A stretch of 64,000 nucleotides of DNA from Bryopsis sp. KO-2023 (taxonomy: Eukaryota > Chlorophyta > Ulvophyceae > Bryopsidales > Bryopsidaceae), in contig BSYQ01000011.1 in NCBI GenBank assembly GCA_030272585.1, positions 930,001-994,000 on the forward strand, given 5' to 3'. Each line of letters starts with the position of its first letter. Position 1 is the stretch's first letter. The translations under genes were made by a program, and so were the position numbers. Positions 22,549 through 34,900 of the stretch are shown in pieces. The notes below the pieces were generated by a model. That model saw nothing but the letters and a program-made list of their open reading frames with translations, was not told the DNA's origin and made no database searches.

Positions 22549-25500
22549 TCACCTACTGGAATCACAGGAGGTCGCTGAGGATGACCTGTCGCTCAAACCC
22601 TCCTCTTCATCGACCTCGTCAATAGACCTGCAAATCAAACCCACCCGAAATCGTATTTAGTGTCTCACACTTTTCCATAATATTTTTCTCACACTTTTCT
22701 CACACTTTTTCTCAATGAGGGCACACTTTCTTCCCTCAAGTCTCACACTTACTCGAGACGACTGTTGGTGCAGATGGAGCTTATTGTGGATGATCTGGAA
22801 TCGTGGAAATTGGTCAATCGGACGAGGGTTCTCTGCCGCTTGAAGTTTGAGGTTTGATGCTGCAGGGGGCCCTCCTTCCTGATCATTTGTTCGTATGCAG
22901 AGCGATACCTCACTGACACCAGCTTCATTTGCTTTGCAAAGGAATCGTGTTTTTGGCCGATATCGTTGAACTGGCCGCCGCTCTGAACCTACGTATAGTG
23001 TGTGGAAAAAAAAGAAAAACAAAAAAACAGAGACTGAATAAAAGAAAGATCGATAGGAAGGTTGGACAAAATGAAAAAACATCCACGGAATCGTGAAGAT
23101 AAGCCAAACGGGTCAAAACAAAGAGGAAAGAAAAAAAAGCAAGGAAATTTCTCTCACCTTCTTCCCTCCCCCCCCCCCCCTCTCCCTCCAAAAACAAAAA
23201 AATCGAACAAAAAAACAGCCAGAAAAGCTCACCCTTCTCAACATGGTCATTGCACGCTCCGCCTCTTTTTTTCCATGCTTTTGATGCACGTGCGATTTGT
23301 AAGCCGATGCCATCAAATTGGCGAAACGCTTTCTTTCTTCCTCGGAGCAAATCAAAAGCCATTGAGCAATGGGTGCATGATCCTTCCATTCCACCAACGA
23401 ATGAAAACTGTCCGATGCTACAAAGCTTCTGACGAAAAAATCTCGATACAGGACATCCACGAAGTGGGTGAATGCATCATGCGCATCCCCGTCCGCCATG
23501 GCTAGAAAATCGATGATCTGATATCAAATGCAACCGTGAAAAATATACACATAAATCTATATCTATGTATATATAATTCTGGAACATCATGGAGAAGAGG
23601 TGCCTTCTTTAACAATAAGAAGACAGGGGGAAAAATATTAAAAAACAAGAAAAAGAAACACTTTTAGAGTTTTCGGAGAGACACGAAGATCGTTTTTTTT
23701 TTTTCTTTTCTTGTGAATGTTTTCTTTGGGGTTTTTGTCTCAATGAAATTTTCAAATACATTCCTCCTTAAACAAGAAAAAGCACCTTGCCATCATTTAT
23801 TTTTTTTGAAAGATTGGATACGTGTGGCGAATATAACTGCTGCACACACCGATCGAAACATCGATGCGCGCAGCACAACTCAACACCCATCTGTGTGAAA
23901 GCCATTTCTTTTTCATTATCATATTATATCTACCTCGGGGAAAGCTTTGACCATTTTCCTCCAAAATCTGGCCACGATTTCCATAGACAGGAAAGAAAGG
24001 TATGAGTCATCCCCCAGATAATCCCTGAGCACGACAGACATGCGATCGAATTCCAACAGCGTGGCTTCGTCTGCATTCTTCAACCAATGGTACAGGAAAT
24101 CCTTGTTGAATGAATTGTACAGTTCGACGTCAATTCCACCAGCCAGCAGATCGTCTCGGATGAACTCGGAATCCACGCTGCCTTGAAGGGAGTTCATTAC
24201 GGCTGCTCTGTGTCTGGTTTGAATGATCTGGGCGGGAAAAGAAAAACACAGTTAGTTTTTATCAAGACAGGAAAAAGAGAGGAGTGCTCGTTTAATTATT
24301 CAAAAATAAATTCTAAAAAAGGTTTGTGGCGGGGAGTGGACTCCCATCACTGTTTTCTGACAGAAATAGAAAAAATTCTTTTCTGTTGCTGTGAAACAAA
24401 GCGGAAAAAATCGAACAGGTCAAGGAAAAAACACACTTTTGCTTTTTGCTACCACAGGCCCTGATGGCAAAACAAAAACAAAAACTACTCCTCCTAAAAA
24501 TAGTTATTAAAAATACAGATTAGACATCAGATAAAACGAAATATAAATCAAAAGCTCCCATACATTACAAGCGTTCCAATTTTTTTGGCAATCATGCCCT
24601 TACCCGCATTCGTATTTTCCCCAAGACCTCATGGCTCAACAGCCACACCAGCACCACCGCCATCAAAACGAACAAAACCACCCCACCGAACGTGAAACGA
24701 TCCTTGGTGGCCTGCGGCAGCTGGGAATCAGAAAACATCACCCCGGCATAGCCCAACGCCATCAATGCCACCAGCAGAAACGTCTGCAGGAGGTCAGTGC
24801 CTTCGTCCACGTAGGGCAAAGTGTAAACATGGATCAGCAGCCATGCGACGGTAATCAACGCCATTGCGGCGGCGGCTGAAAGCGGGTTATCGCTCAACAC
24901 CACCGACATCACGAACATGATTCGGATCACCAACACTGCATGATGCAAAAAAAAAAGGGTGAAAAAAGGGGTGTAAAACTTCTGTTTTGGATTGAAAGTC
25001 ACGATGGATTCGGGTTAATTGTTGAGAATTAAAAATCGATAATGGGGGAAAAGATGGTAGGGTGAGTTTTGAGTGGGTAATGCAGCGGATCGAACATCAT
25101 ATAGACGTACAGCTTTTTTTTCTGTGAAAAAGATATGGTCCATTCATCTGTACGAACATACAAACATGCGACATGTTTTTGCGGATTTTATAGCATTTCT
25201 TTTTCGAAAAAAGTTTTTTCAGACTCACTCATGACGGATGTCCATGCATACCCCAGTTCAAATCGTTCATAAATGAAACCGAAACGATTCAAGGCTGAGG
25301 GGTCGGAAAACGATTTCCTGGTGTGGAGTCTCGTCAAAATGTAGGCTGTGAAAACCAGATAGCCGCACGTGTACACCACCAAACCCAGCACCGCCATGAC
25401 TAACAGCACTTTGTATTGAGTGGAGGAGCATTCGACGTCCAAAGACGCGCTCATCACTTGAACCCCTCCGTAATCGTGGCAATGCAGAACATCGAAGCAA

Positions 25501-28500
25501 TATCTGGAGTTTTGAAAACGAACAAAAAGAACACAAAACTGTGAAAATACGTAACTTCGGTTGGGGTCGTATTTATCTATTTTTGCTTTATTTGGACGTG
25601 CATACCATTAGTATGTTCGAAAAAAAATTCCAAAATTTTTCAGAAAGGAACGATACAGTGGATAGGATCGATTTTACCATTTTTTTCAACTCATTGGGTG
25701 TTGCACGGGGGGGGGTTACCGAGTAATGGTGATGTATGTCACTTCGATGGCTGCCAGTGTTCGAGCGATTGCATGGTCCATTCGTTTTCCCACCCACTCT
25801 CGACCACCAGAACGTGGAACCCCCCTCATGATGAATTTCCCCAGCCAATTCGAACCCAAGCGACCTTGCTTCCCCATCCGGTACCTCCACACGCAAATCC
25901 CGTACCACAAAAAAGCCTGAAAGTTGAAACACATACACACACAAAAGAAAAGGATGAAAAAAGAGTGACATAGGGCTAAATCACCTTGTTGTGGACGGCC
26001 TTAGTTGGGCAAGTTTGCCTGATGTAAATAAACATTCATTCATTCAAAGAGTGACATAGGCTTATGTTACACTTTTCCACTTTTCTATGGTGGACAGGTG
26101 ACATGGGGTTCTTTTTCGACTCGATATCGTATGTTTCGAAAATAAATAACAATGCATTGATACAAATTAATTAAAAAAGTTGAACCGGAGGCGGAAGAAA
26201 AGATTTAATTTATTTTTTCCCGCTCGAATTTTTTTGTTTTGAATTTTTGTCCAAATGAGTACCATGGATGACAAAAATGCAGGCAGCAGTAATTGCACGG
26301 CAAAATTTTTCCAATAGTTCCACCCGGAGGCGACCAAACAATTGGGCTGCACCACATCCACATCGAAATCCAAAATGGATGCGATGGAGAACAGCTGTTC
26401 ACAAAGACACGCACACATTCAAACAGATTTGACGAAATTGACCAAAAAAAAGGGGGGGGGGGGGAGGAGACACCCTCCCTGCAGATTTCTTTGACAACGG
26501 CGAAAGGGCATTAACCAATTACCACTTCTCTTTTTTAAATAAAGAAACATCATAAGAATGAGTAAACTAAGCGAACATGCACCGGTGCACACATTTTTAT
26601 TACTTTTCGTTTAGCATATTCAATGAATGAAGATGTTAATTTTTATTTATTTATTTAGTTTTGTTTTGGTTTTGTTTTGGGGTGGGTGGGTTACCGATTG
26701 AAAGGGTGCAGGCCAATTGAGCTGCACCGAACCGATGATATTGACGAGCTGGGCCCAGTTCAAGGTCAATTCCACGGTTTCCACTCGGTGCGAAACCACG
26801 GAGTTGATCAACCACCAAAGGACGAACACGAAAAGCAGCAACAATACGATTTTAAATTTAGACCTGTCCACAAGAAAAACCGAAGTCAAAGAAAATTCAA
26901 ACCAAAAAAAATAAAAAATAGAGGTATCAGGATGATCACGATTGCTTGGGAACTCGGGCCATTATGATTATTATTATTTTTTTTAGAAGGGGTGGACCTG
27001 TTTTACCCCTTTGCACAGTGGATGGGCTTCTTGATACCTTCAACTTCCATGTTAACACCCCCCCCAAAAAAAAAAATAAAAAGTAAATAAATAAATAAAT
27101 AAATATTATGCAATTAAAAAAAAATGTCTGCATACATGCATCGAGCAGAAATTTCCGATAGGCTGAAACAGTGTTTCACATGTAATGGCCTCTTTATTTT
27201 GAATTCATTTTTTTTTTTGGAAGGGGGAGAGGATTTTAATTCATTTTTGTTTTTTTTTTTTTGGGGGGGGGAGGAGAAGGAAGCTTACCGACAAGCGAAA
27301 CATGATTCGAACATGTGGAAAAAACCCCAAGAGCAGTCTTGACACATTCGACCCTCGTATCCCTCGGCGCAAGTGTCACTACCTCCACCTGGACAAGCAT
27401 CAGCATTGTCGCACGACTGAATATCCCCCCTGCATAATTTTGAAAAAAAGTGAAAAATATATATAAAATCTAAAGAAAATGAAGAAAAAAAACGGTGGAT
27501 TTTTCCAGCTATTTTAAAAACTCGGACCCTGGATAAAAAAATTTCCAGCGAAATTTTCTTTTTTTCCATTTTTAATTAAAAAAAAGCGCCCCATCATATG
27601 GATATTAAGACATTGTTGAAGGAATATCCAAAAATTGAAGAGTTTTTGGAAGCTAGAAAAAATCCAATATTCGCCGTAACCACCGGTTAAAATAATAATA
27701 ATAATAGTGATACTAAAATTATCCAATTTTTGTTTTTCACTTTCTCATCGACCGAAGGATCCAAGTGCAGCGCTCCACAGAAAACACTGTGGCAGGCTGA
27801 GCCTTGAATTCCCACCTGAAATTTTGATCGCTCCAGAAACCCGGTTTTGGAATGGGCGGCTCTGTGCCACCTTCGCAGGTCGCCCCATAAGGGCACTGCT
27901 GACAAGCAGCACCCTTCCAGCCATGAATGTGAAAATATCCAGGAAAGCACTCGCACGCCTCCGCACTGGTTGCACCCTCCACTTTGGTCCCAGTGTTGTC
28001 TGTCATCCATGCCAATGCTACTTTTACCCTTTTTTTTTGATAATTAAAAAAAAAGGGGGGGGAACTTTCCAATTTTTTGTTTTTTTAAACCCCTATCCCA
28101 CCCTGCTCAGTATTGTATGCTTTTTTCGGCCCCGGTTTCGCCACAAGGAAAGAAAAAAAAATACTCAAGGTTTTCAACAAATGAGTTGATATTCAATTAC
28201 AACCTATTTCAAGAATTATAAATTTTGAAATGAAAATTCTGTTATCATCGAACAGAACCATACCTGGGCATTGGAAGCAAGAAACTGCACCCTCATGAGG
28301 TTGGAAAGTGTTGGAGGCACAGGGGGAACATTGCAGACTTCCCTTTGAGCTCGAGTGAGTTCCTATTCAAGTATTTTTTTATTTTTTTTTTTAAAGGGAC
28401 CTTTATTGAAGAATGCACAAAGAAATAAAACAAAAAAAATCCTATTTTGTTTTATTTTTTTTAGCTCATTGAATTGTTTAGAAAACGACGGTAAAGAAAA

Positions 28501-31500
28501 GCAAAAAGTAATCTGCTCCCTCGAGAAGTGCCCCAGAATTTTTCTTCAGGGAAAAATGAAGTCATAAAAAAAAAACCAACACTGCATTTTCACAACTATT
28601 CGGCACGATCTGGACTCGCTGCATAAAAAAAAAGAGAAAAAAATTACTCGAAAAAAGAAAAAAAAGAAGAAGAAAACAAGCGATACCTGCTGGGCAGGGG
28701 GGGCAAGGTTTTGTCAACTCCCTTCCTTTGTAGGTCCCCACAGGACATTGTCTTGGAGCGAAAGGATTTTTCCAAGGCAGCGTGAAAGCACTGCTTGCCG
28801 CACTGACCGGCAACACCACTCGTGGAGCAAAGCCCTTCACTTTGTCACCATGAACCTGCAACCATTGCAGCAATATGGAATATTTCATTTTTCTTGCAAT
28901 AAAAATCAACCACACACCGAGAATCAATCCGTGGTGAAACGATATGCATTTTATTTCATTCAAATTTAATTTAATTTTCCACTCCCCTGAAAAATCGGAG
29001 AGGGGCAAACCTCATTAATAAAATAGATTTTGACCAGCATGTGGCGGCATCTGCTTTCAACAAAAGTGCAGCAACTCGAATACAGATCGACATGCTTTAC
29101 CCCTCCATTCCATACTCCGCTGACATTTTTTGCTTTCTCACTCTTTTACCTGCATGATAAACGGATGTGCCAAATCGTTCTGTCCAAATTTTCCAAATTC
29201 CACGGGACCGAAAATGGTGTCCAGCTTTATGTAGCGAATTTCGTCGAGAAATCGCTGATAACCCAACGCAGACCCCGATCCGCATCTTGGAGAAAACAAG
29301 CACACAGAATGTTTTAAAAACTAAATAAAAAAATAAAAAACAGAAATATGACTTGGTGAATGGAACCATGGGGTTGATTCTTTCGGTTTGTTTCTCCAAA
29401 AACTTGGCCATTTACAGCCAATGCAGATTCTAGGAGTGGTTTCTTTCTTTTCTTTCGTCGATATATTTTCTGTGAAGGGAATATCCACAAATAATTCCTA
29501 GCACATCGTTCCCTCTTTTTTCTGACATGCGCCTCCCTGTGTCTAAAAAACAAACAAACAAAAAAACCACCCTTGTTCACCCCCCCCCCCCAAAATATAT
29601 ATATGAAAATAAATGAAATAAGTATTAACAAATAAATAAACAAGTCAAATAATTAGGAACATTTTAACAGATATTCTAAATACAACTGATTTCTTATATG
29701 ATGTATCATCGAGGCCTCACGAAATCGCTCCTTCGTCAAACAACATTCTGTCCACATCCCCCTCGCTGTTCGAAATATCACAGCCGGCAAAGCTCGCTCT
29801 GAAAGCTTCCATCAGCACGAAAAATGATGCAGCCCCCGAAGCCAGCCACTCCGAAGGCTCTCTCCCCACCCTCTTCATGAAATCCACCGGGGTCCCGAAA
29901 AACCCATCATTTTTCAAGCTCGCCGAAACGTGCCACATTCCCACACCCAACACTCCTTGCGCTCTCTCCCCCATTCGATTCACGAAGGCCTGCGACTGGG
30001 GGCCATCCAGGAAAACTTGACCTTTGAATGGGTATTTCGCCTCCCAAAAGGAGTCCAGCAGAATTTGCGAGCCGAGTTCGTCTGTGCATCCTGGAAGGAA
30101 AAAAACAAAATAAGAAAAAATCAAATACGGAGTTTGAAATCAGGAAATGTGAGTAATTTAGGAAGATGCCTTCTCTAAAAAATAATAAGAAGAAAAAAAT
30201 GGAGGGAACACAATAAAATTTAGTAATAAAAGAAATAGATATATATGTGTGTGTATGTGTGTATGTAAACCATTTGGTAAAAAAAAATGCCAAGGTTTTT
30301 TTTTCTTGAGAGGATGGTTTATGCAGCCGGTCCAAAACAATTCAGATAAGAATAAACAAATATGATAAAAATGATCCAAATGACTATCCGGTGCTTGTTT
30401 TCCATGTTGAATTGAATAACCACCATTGACCCTTCGTGTTTTGTTTTTTTTTTCCTGCGCGTTTTATTTCACAGCATCCGTTTTTCTTTCTTTCTTTTTT
30501 TTTCTTTTCTTTTTTTTCCCCTCTTACCCACCAACACCTCAATGTCATTTTCCACGATGGTCGAAACTATGTTTTGGACGGAATTGAGGTCCACCCCCTT
30601 GTCCATAGTGAGTTCCAAACGAGTGGCATTGAACGAAGAAAGCTCTCTGAAAGAATCCGCAATTAGGCCACAGATCACGTCATTCCAATGGTCATTTGAT
30701 TGATGAACCAACGCTATTCTCGACACCCCCTTCATAAGCAAAAAGAAAACACAGATATTAATCAGAAAAGAGAAAGGTAAATGAAACAGTACTGAAATGT
30801 TTGAAAGAAATGCATAAAATACGTACATCTATATATTTTTTGACGTTTATTTGTTGAAGTGGGTTGCTGACTCCATCCGTTCAGTTTTGATTTGTCCTCC
30901 TTTAGAGATTATAATTCCAAGCATTATGTGATTTTTTAGTTGCATGAGTAATTTCCCGCTCAGCATTACTCATATCACTGGGCAGTCTCCAAATTTTAAA
31001 AAAGACGTCAACTTGACTAACTTCTGTTGAAGACGTCACAACAAAACAGGACGTCGGTTTCTTTTTTTCCTCTTTTTTTCTTGCGCAGGGCGACACCTTG
31101 ACGGAAAAACTCGTGACCAGGAGATCCAGCCCTCGGCTGGGTTGGGGGGGGAGCGAGAACGAGTGCTTAACTCGCTGGGAACCCGTGATCGCATAGGCGC
31201 TCGAATGAATCAAAACGCGTTCGGTGCGCTCGGCGACGCGTTGCTCCAAAAGATAGCTCTCCTTGTTCGCCCCAAGCAAGAAATGCGGCAACGAACGAGC
31301 CCTCTCTTGCGGGGATCCCTCTGCGGTCGCATTTGTTTCGTTCAGCAGCTGTTTCCACCCGTCGTTCAACTCCCGGGTGCTGGCCATGGCAGAGACGACA
31401 TCCTTGTGGTCGAAAGTGAAATTGAACCCCCCGATCTCCAACCCATTCGGAAATTTCTCCTCGAACGTCGACAGAAACACGTCGAAGCCCGCTTTGGACT

Positions 31501-31633
31501 CTCGACACTCCGGGCAGAGCGAATTCACCACAGTCCCCGTTCGGATCGTACCCCCCGACGCCCCGAACGACAGCTGGCCAGTCACGCAAAGTATTACCAG
31601 CGCCGTCACCAGCGGAAGGGGGCGACAAGGCAT
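22549..31633 (-). CDS. Receptor-like polytopic membrane protein: venus-flytrap-like ectodomain, Cys-rich repeats, multi-TM region, cytoplasmic tail; 18 exons
   Basis: 1256 aa. Exons (minus): 31633-31172, 30729-30528, 30090-29721, 29285-29150, 28855-28687, 28618-28597, 28349-28264, 27999-27816, 27429-27289, 26863-26695, 26394-26263, 25916-25720, 25503-25229, 24935-24604, 24227-23934, 23517-23233, 22988-22753, 22627-22549; total 3771 nt in one frame. A signal peptide (MPCRPLPLVTALVILCVTGQ) is followed by about 400 residues resembling a type-1 periplasmic-binding (ANF-receptor-like) ligand domain (SRIALVHQSNDHW, FGPVEFGKFGQNDLAHPF). Residues about 425-590 are Cys-rich repeats of the ephrin-receptor/GCC2-GCC3 kind (QCSPCASNTFQPHEGAVSCF). 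About seven hydrophobic segments lie between 592 and 950. The roughly 300-residue cytoplasmic end is unrecognised and finishes acidic/Ser-rich. One exon is only 22 nt. The family is known as a domain mix in protists; ligand and signalling output are unknown. Confidence 0.85.
22660..22752. repeat. Degenerate tandem repeat, unit about TCTCACACTTTT
   Basis: Four to five imperfect copies of TCTCACACTT fill most of the last intron of the receptor gene (22752-22628). Confidence 0.7.
25975..26045 (+). mobile_element. Short retroposon-like repeat (family 1), copy 1, with 15-bp target-site duplication
   Basis: A 71-bp body beginning GCTAAATCACCTTG, with core TTGTGGACGGCCTTAG then TTGGGCAAGTTTGCC, and ending in a 3' tail of ATTC units. 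It is flanked by a perfect 15-bp direct repeat (AAAGAGTGACATAGG at 25960-25974 and 26046-26060). It lies in the receptor intron between exons 11 and 12, antisense to the gene. Tail plus duplication indicate target-primed retroposition, as for SINEs or LINE 3' fragments. It is too short to encode anything. Confidence 0.8.
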
Positions 31634-31991
31634 GTTTCGAAAATCCACACCGGTGTTCTTTTTGTTCGCAGAACCGGTGCTGGTTTCGAAAAAAAAGAAA
31701 GAAGCCGACAGAGGTGGAAACGTCCAACCAGAATCCGTCACCAAACTTACGGAACGATGTGTGACCTATTCTGGGCCCCATCCATCACCATATCGTGCGC
31801 TGTAGTCTGACATAGCGACGTATCTCGGATATCGATGCGCAATATCCATCCCATGTGTGATGGAAATATATATGAAATCGGAAAGCGCGCAAGAAAAAGT
31901 GTGAAACGGAGTGAAGGAGGCGTTGCTGTGAAAAGCGTCACCGAACCGCTCCACAAATTGCTGGATTTTTTATTCTCTGGCTGTTTTTGGG
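31634..31991. promoter_or_regulatory. Bidirectional promoter region, receptor (-) / POLE2 (+)
   Basis: Only 358 bp separate the two ATGs, so the divergent genes must share or abut promoters. No TATA box is obvious. Confidence 0.5.
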
Positions 31992-34900
31992 ATGGCGGAT
32001 TACTCGGTGTGTGAGTCGTTGCTGTCGCAGCAGTGCGTCGCTTACGAAGATGGAGCGGTTGCGGAGCTGTGCGCATTGATACGTCGGCTGGGCGGCGATG
32101 AAACCACAGCGTCCGACATCGTTGCTAGAATCGACCCAGGCAAGGGGAAGAAAAGAGCATGATCCTGTTTTTGGTGTGTGTGTGTGGAAAAAAAATGTCG
32201 AAAATGGTAGTTTAGAAAACGGTGTGTTTTCGCTTGCGTTTTGAATCAGCAAAAAAAAAGGGACAATGTCGCAATTGGTATATTATTTCAACATTCTTGT
32301 TTCTCCATTGTATTAAATATTGGCCGAAACCCGCTAAAACTAATATTAAAAACTAGGGGAAGGAGTGGGGTGGGGTGGGTTGTCTAAAATGCAATCAATC
32401 CTAACTTTCATTCTGACGAGTGTATCGACCTGATCATGGACAAGAAAAACATGTCTGATCCTGACCAGGAAGAAGCTGATGTGATTTTGCTCGATTCTTG
32501 GTTGAAAATTGCATTGCTGGTCAGAGTTAATGTGTAATGAAACGGGTTGAGATACTAGTTTATCGGCAGGGGGACATGCCTACATACTTGCCGAAATAAT
32601 AATGCAATAATAATAATCCATACATAACGCACACGTTCATTTTCTCAACTACATCATGCTTAAATGCAGATTTTTTTTTTGATTGTTTTTTTTCTCTCTT
32701 GTAGATGCTGGAATCGTATCAGCGGAGGATGTCCGAAGGGTTGGTTTGCAAGGGCTCGGCCGAAAGGTGGAAGACAGTCCAATAGAAATTATCGATGCCT
32801 ACAACGTGCCGAAACTGGTGTTTGAGAGGAGCACAAAGAAAATCCATGTGGAAACGGAGAATTCCGGCACAATCATGGATTCGAAGGTTGGTCAGTCTTT
32901 TCTGTTTTCAACATCTCTGTCTGTCCTCCACCTTTCGTTTTCTTGAATTAAGTAATTACCATTTTACCATCATCACGATGGTGTTTCGTAATGTACTGGA
33001 GATTGTATTCAAAATGCCAGCCAAAATTTTAAAAAAGTGCAGACGTGTATCTGAATAATATTTGGATGCCAGTTTGAACGAAACCACAGATAAAGTACCC
33101 TGGGAAAAAAAAAAACCAGCAAAAAAAAAAGCGATTTTAAACAGAGCAATTCTCGGCCCATCCATTTTTGTTCGATTTAGTGTGGTACTGAAGTTTTGTT
33201 GTTGTTTTATTTTTTTGAATGTATTTTTTTTTCTAGAACCTCATGGCTGTCTGTTTTGAAAAGATGGAGCTGAGAGTGTTTTTGTTTTTAACTATTTTTT
33301 ATTTTTTTTGGTGGGGGGGTAATTTCTAGAGCCTGGTGGATGTCCATTTAAAAAGACTCAACTTGATCATCCATCGGGTGGAGAGGCATCGCATGTTCAT
33401 GCCGGATCGTATCGGAAGCAGATCCAATACCATCAAGGTATTTCCTCCCTTTTTTTTTTCCTTGACAAAATAAACTAAAATAAACTAAAATTTGCTCACT
33501 CCCCACAAAAAAAACAGCAATTATTTTCTTTTCAAATCAAAAATCGGAAGCGCCAGTTCCATTACATTGAGTACAGTTTGTTCTTTGACAAAAAAATAAG
33601 TCTGCGACTTTTTCTTCTTCGAAATATGTTGATTTTTTGGCTGGCCGACCTCATTTTTCGACTTGCAGGGAGTGGAGTGTCTCTAATTTTCCTTAGAAAC
33701 TTGAATGTGTTTTTTTAATTGTCTTTTTATTTCCCCCCAATTTGTTTTGGGAAATGCAGATAATAGACATCAAATCGCTGAGAGGCATGGTGGGAACGAA
33801 GTGCTTTCTTTTGGGAGTCCTGTTTCAACGCCAGGAGCGGACCGTTGCTTTGGAAGATACATCCGGTTGCGTCGATCTCGATTTGACAGCAACCCAAAGC
33901 ACTGAAGGCCTTTTCACCGGTGTGTTTTTGGTAAATAGATGTTTTTGTTCTCATGGAGGACACTGATAATAGTACCGTCCGAAAAAAAAAAAGTGAATGG
34001 TGGATCGAAGAATTGAGTTTTTCTTTTCTTGCAGTAGGAAAACAAAAAAGAAACGATAAGAATTTTATTTTTTGACAGTTTTTTTCGAATTGCTATTTAT
34101 TTATTTATTTATTTATTTATTTTCGGAATTTGTGTTATGGTTTTATCGAGTTTCTTGGAAGGAGTTTAGTCATGTATATGTGTGTGTTTCTGTTTTTGCT
34201 TTTTCTGGTAGAATCGAGTGTTGTTTTGGTGGAGGGGGAAATGAGAATCGACGGGGTGTTCGATGCAAAAGCAATGGGATTTCCTCCATTAGAACCAAAA
34301 GAGGATGTCCTGAAAGTAATGAAGGTAATCATTTTATTTTGTTTATTTTACTTTTATAATACTAATAAGTGATTGATAAATGAATGAATGAATGAATGTT
34401 TAATTTACATTAGGCAAACTTGCCCAACGAAGGCCGTCCACAACAAGTGCTTGATGGCATTCACAAAATACATTCACAAAAATACAGGAAAAAAAAATAA
34501 AGGTTTCTTTGGGGCCCCCATAATTTTTTCTATTTTGTGGGGTTTTTTTCTTTCTTTCCAATTTTGTTCCAATAAATTCTGGATTCAGGTTTTGCTGCTT
34601 TTATTTCGTCACATCATCTCTGACATACAATTTGGTCTCAGTTTCTTTCTTCAAAAAAATCAAAAAAAAAGGAAAAAAATAAATGTTTTTTTTCCTTTAA
34701 ACTTGTCATCTGGAGGGTTGGATTGCCTGGGAGGGTTTTTTTTTTTTGTCCTCTCCCTTAGTTTACTTGGAAAATGTGTGAACAGGGGGTCAATTATTTC
34801 GGTGGTCAGGCGATTTCGGAGGAAATTTTTCCAGCACTGCAGGCAAGAGAGATAGAAAATGTGGACGAACGAATTTTCGTTTTCTCGGACGTATGGTTAG

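Noticed and set aside
31142-31810. 222- and 180-codon plus-strand ORFs
   Set aside because: They are the complement of the receptor's first exon, whose signal peptide, splicing and ligand domain define the real strand.
33236-33290. Extra POLE2 exon after TTTTTCTAG
   Set aside because: POLE2 aligns without a gap across exons 2-3, and no donor ends this stretch in phase.
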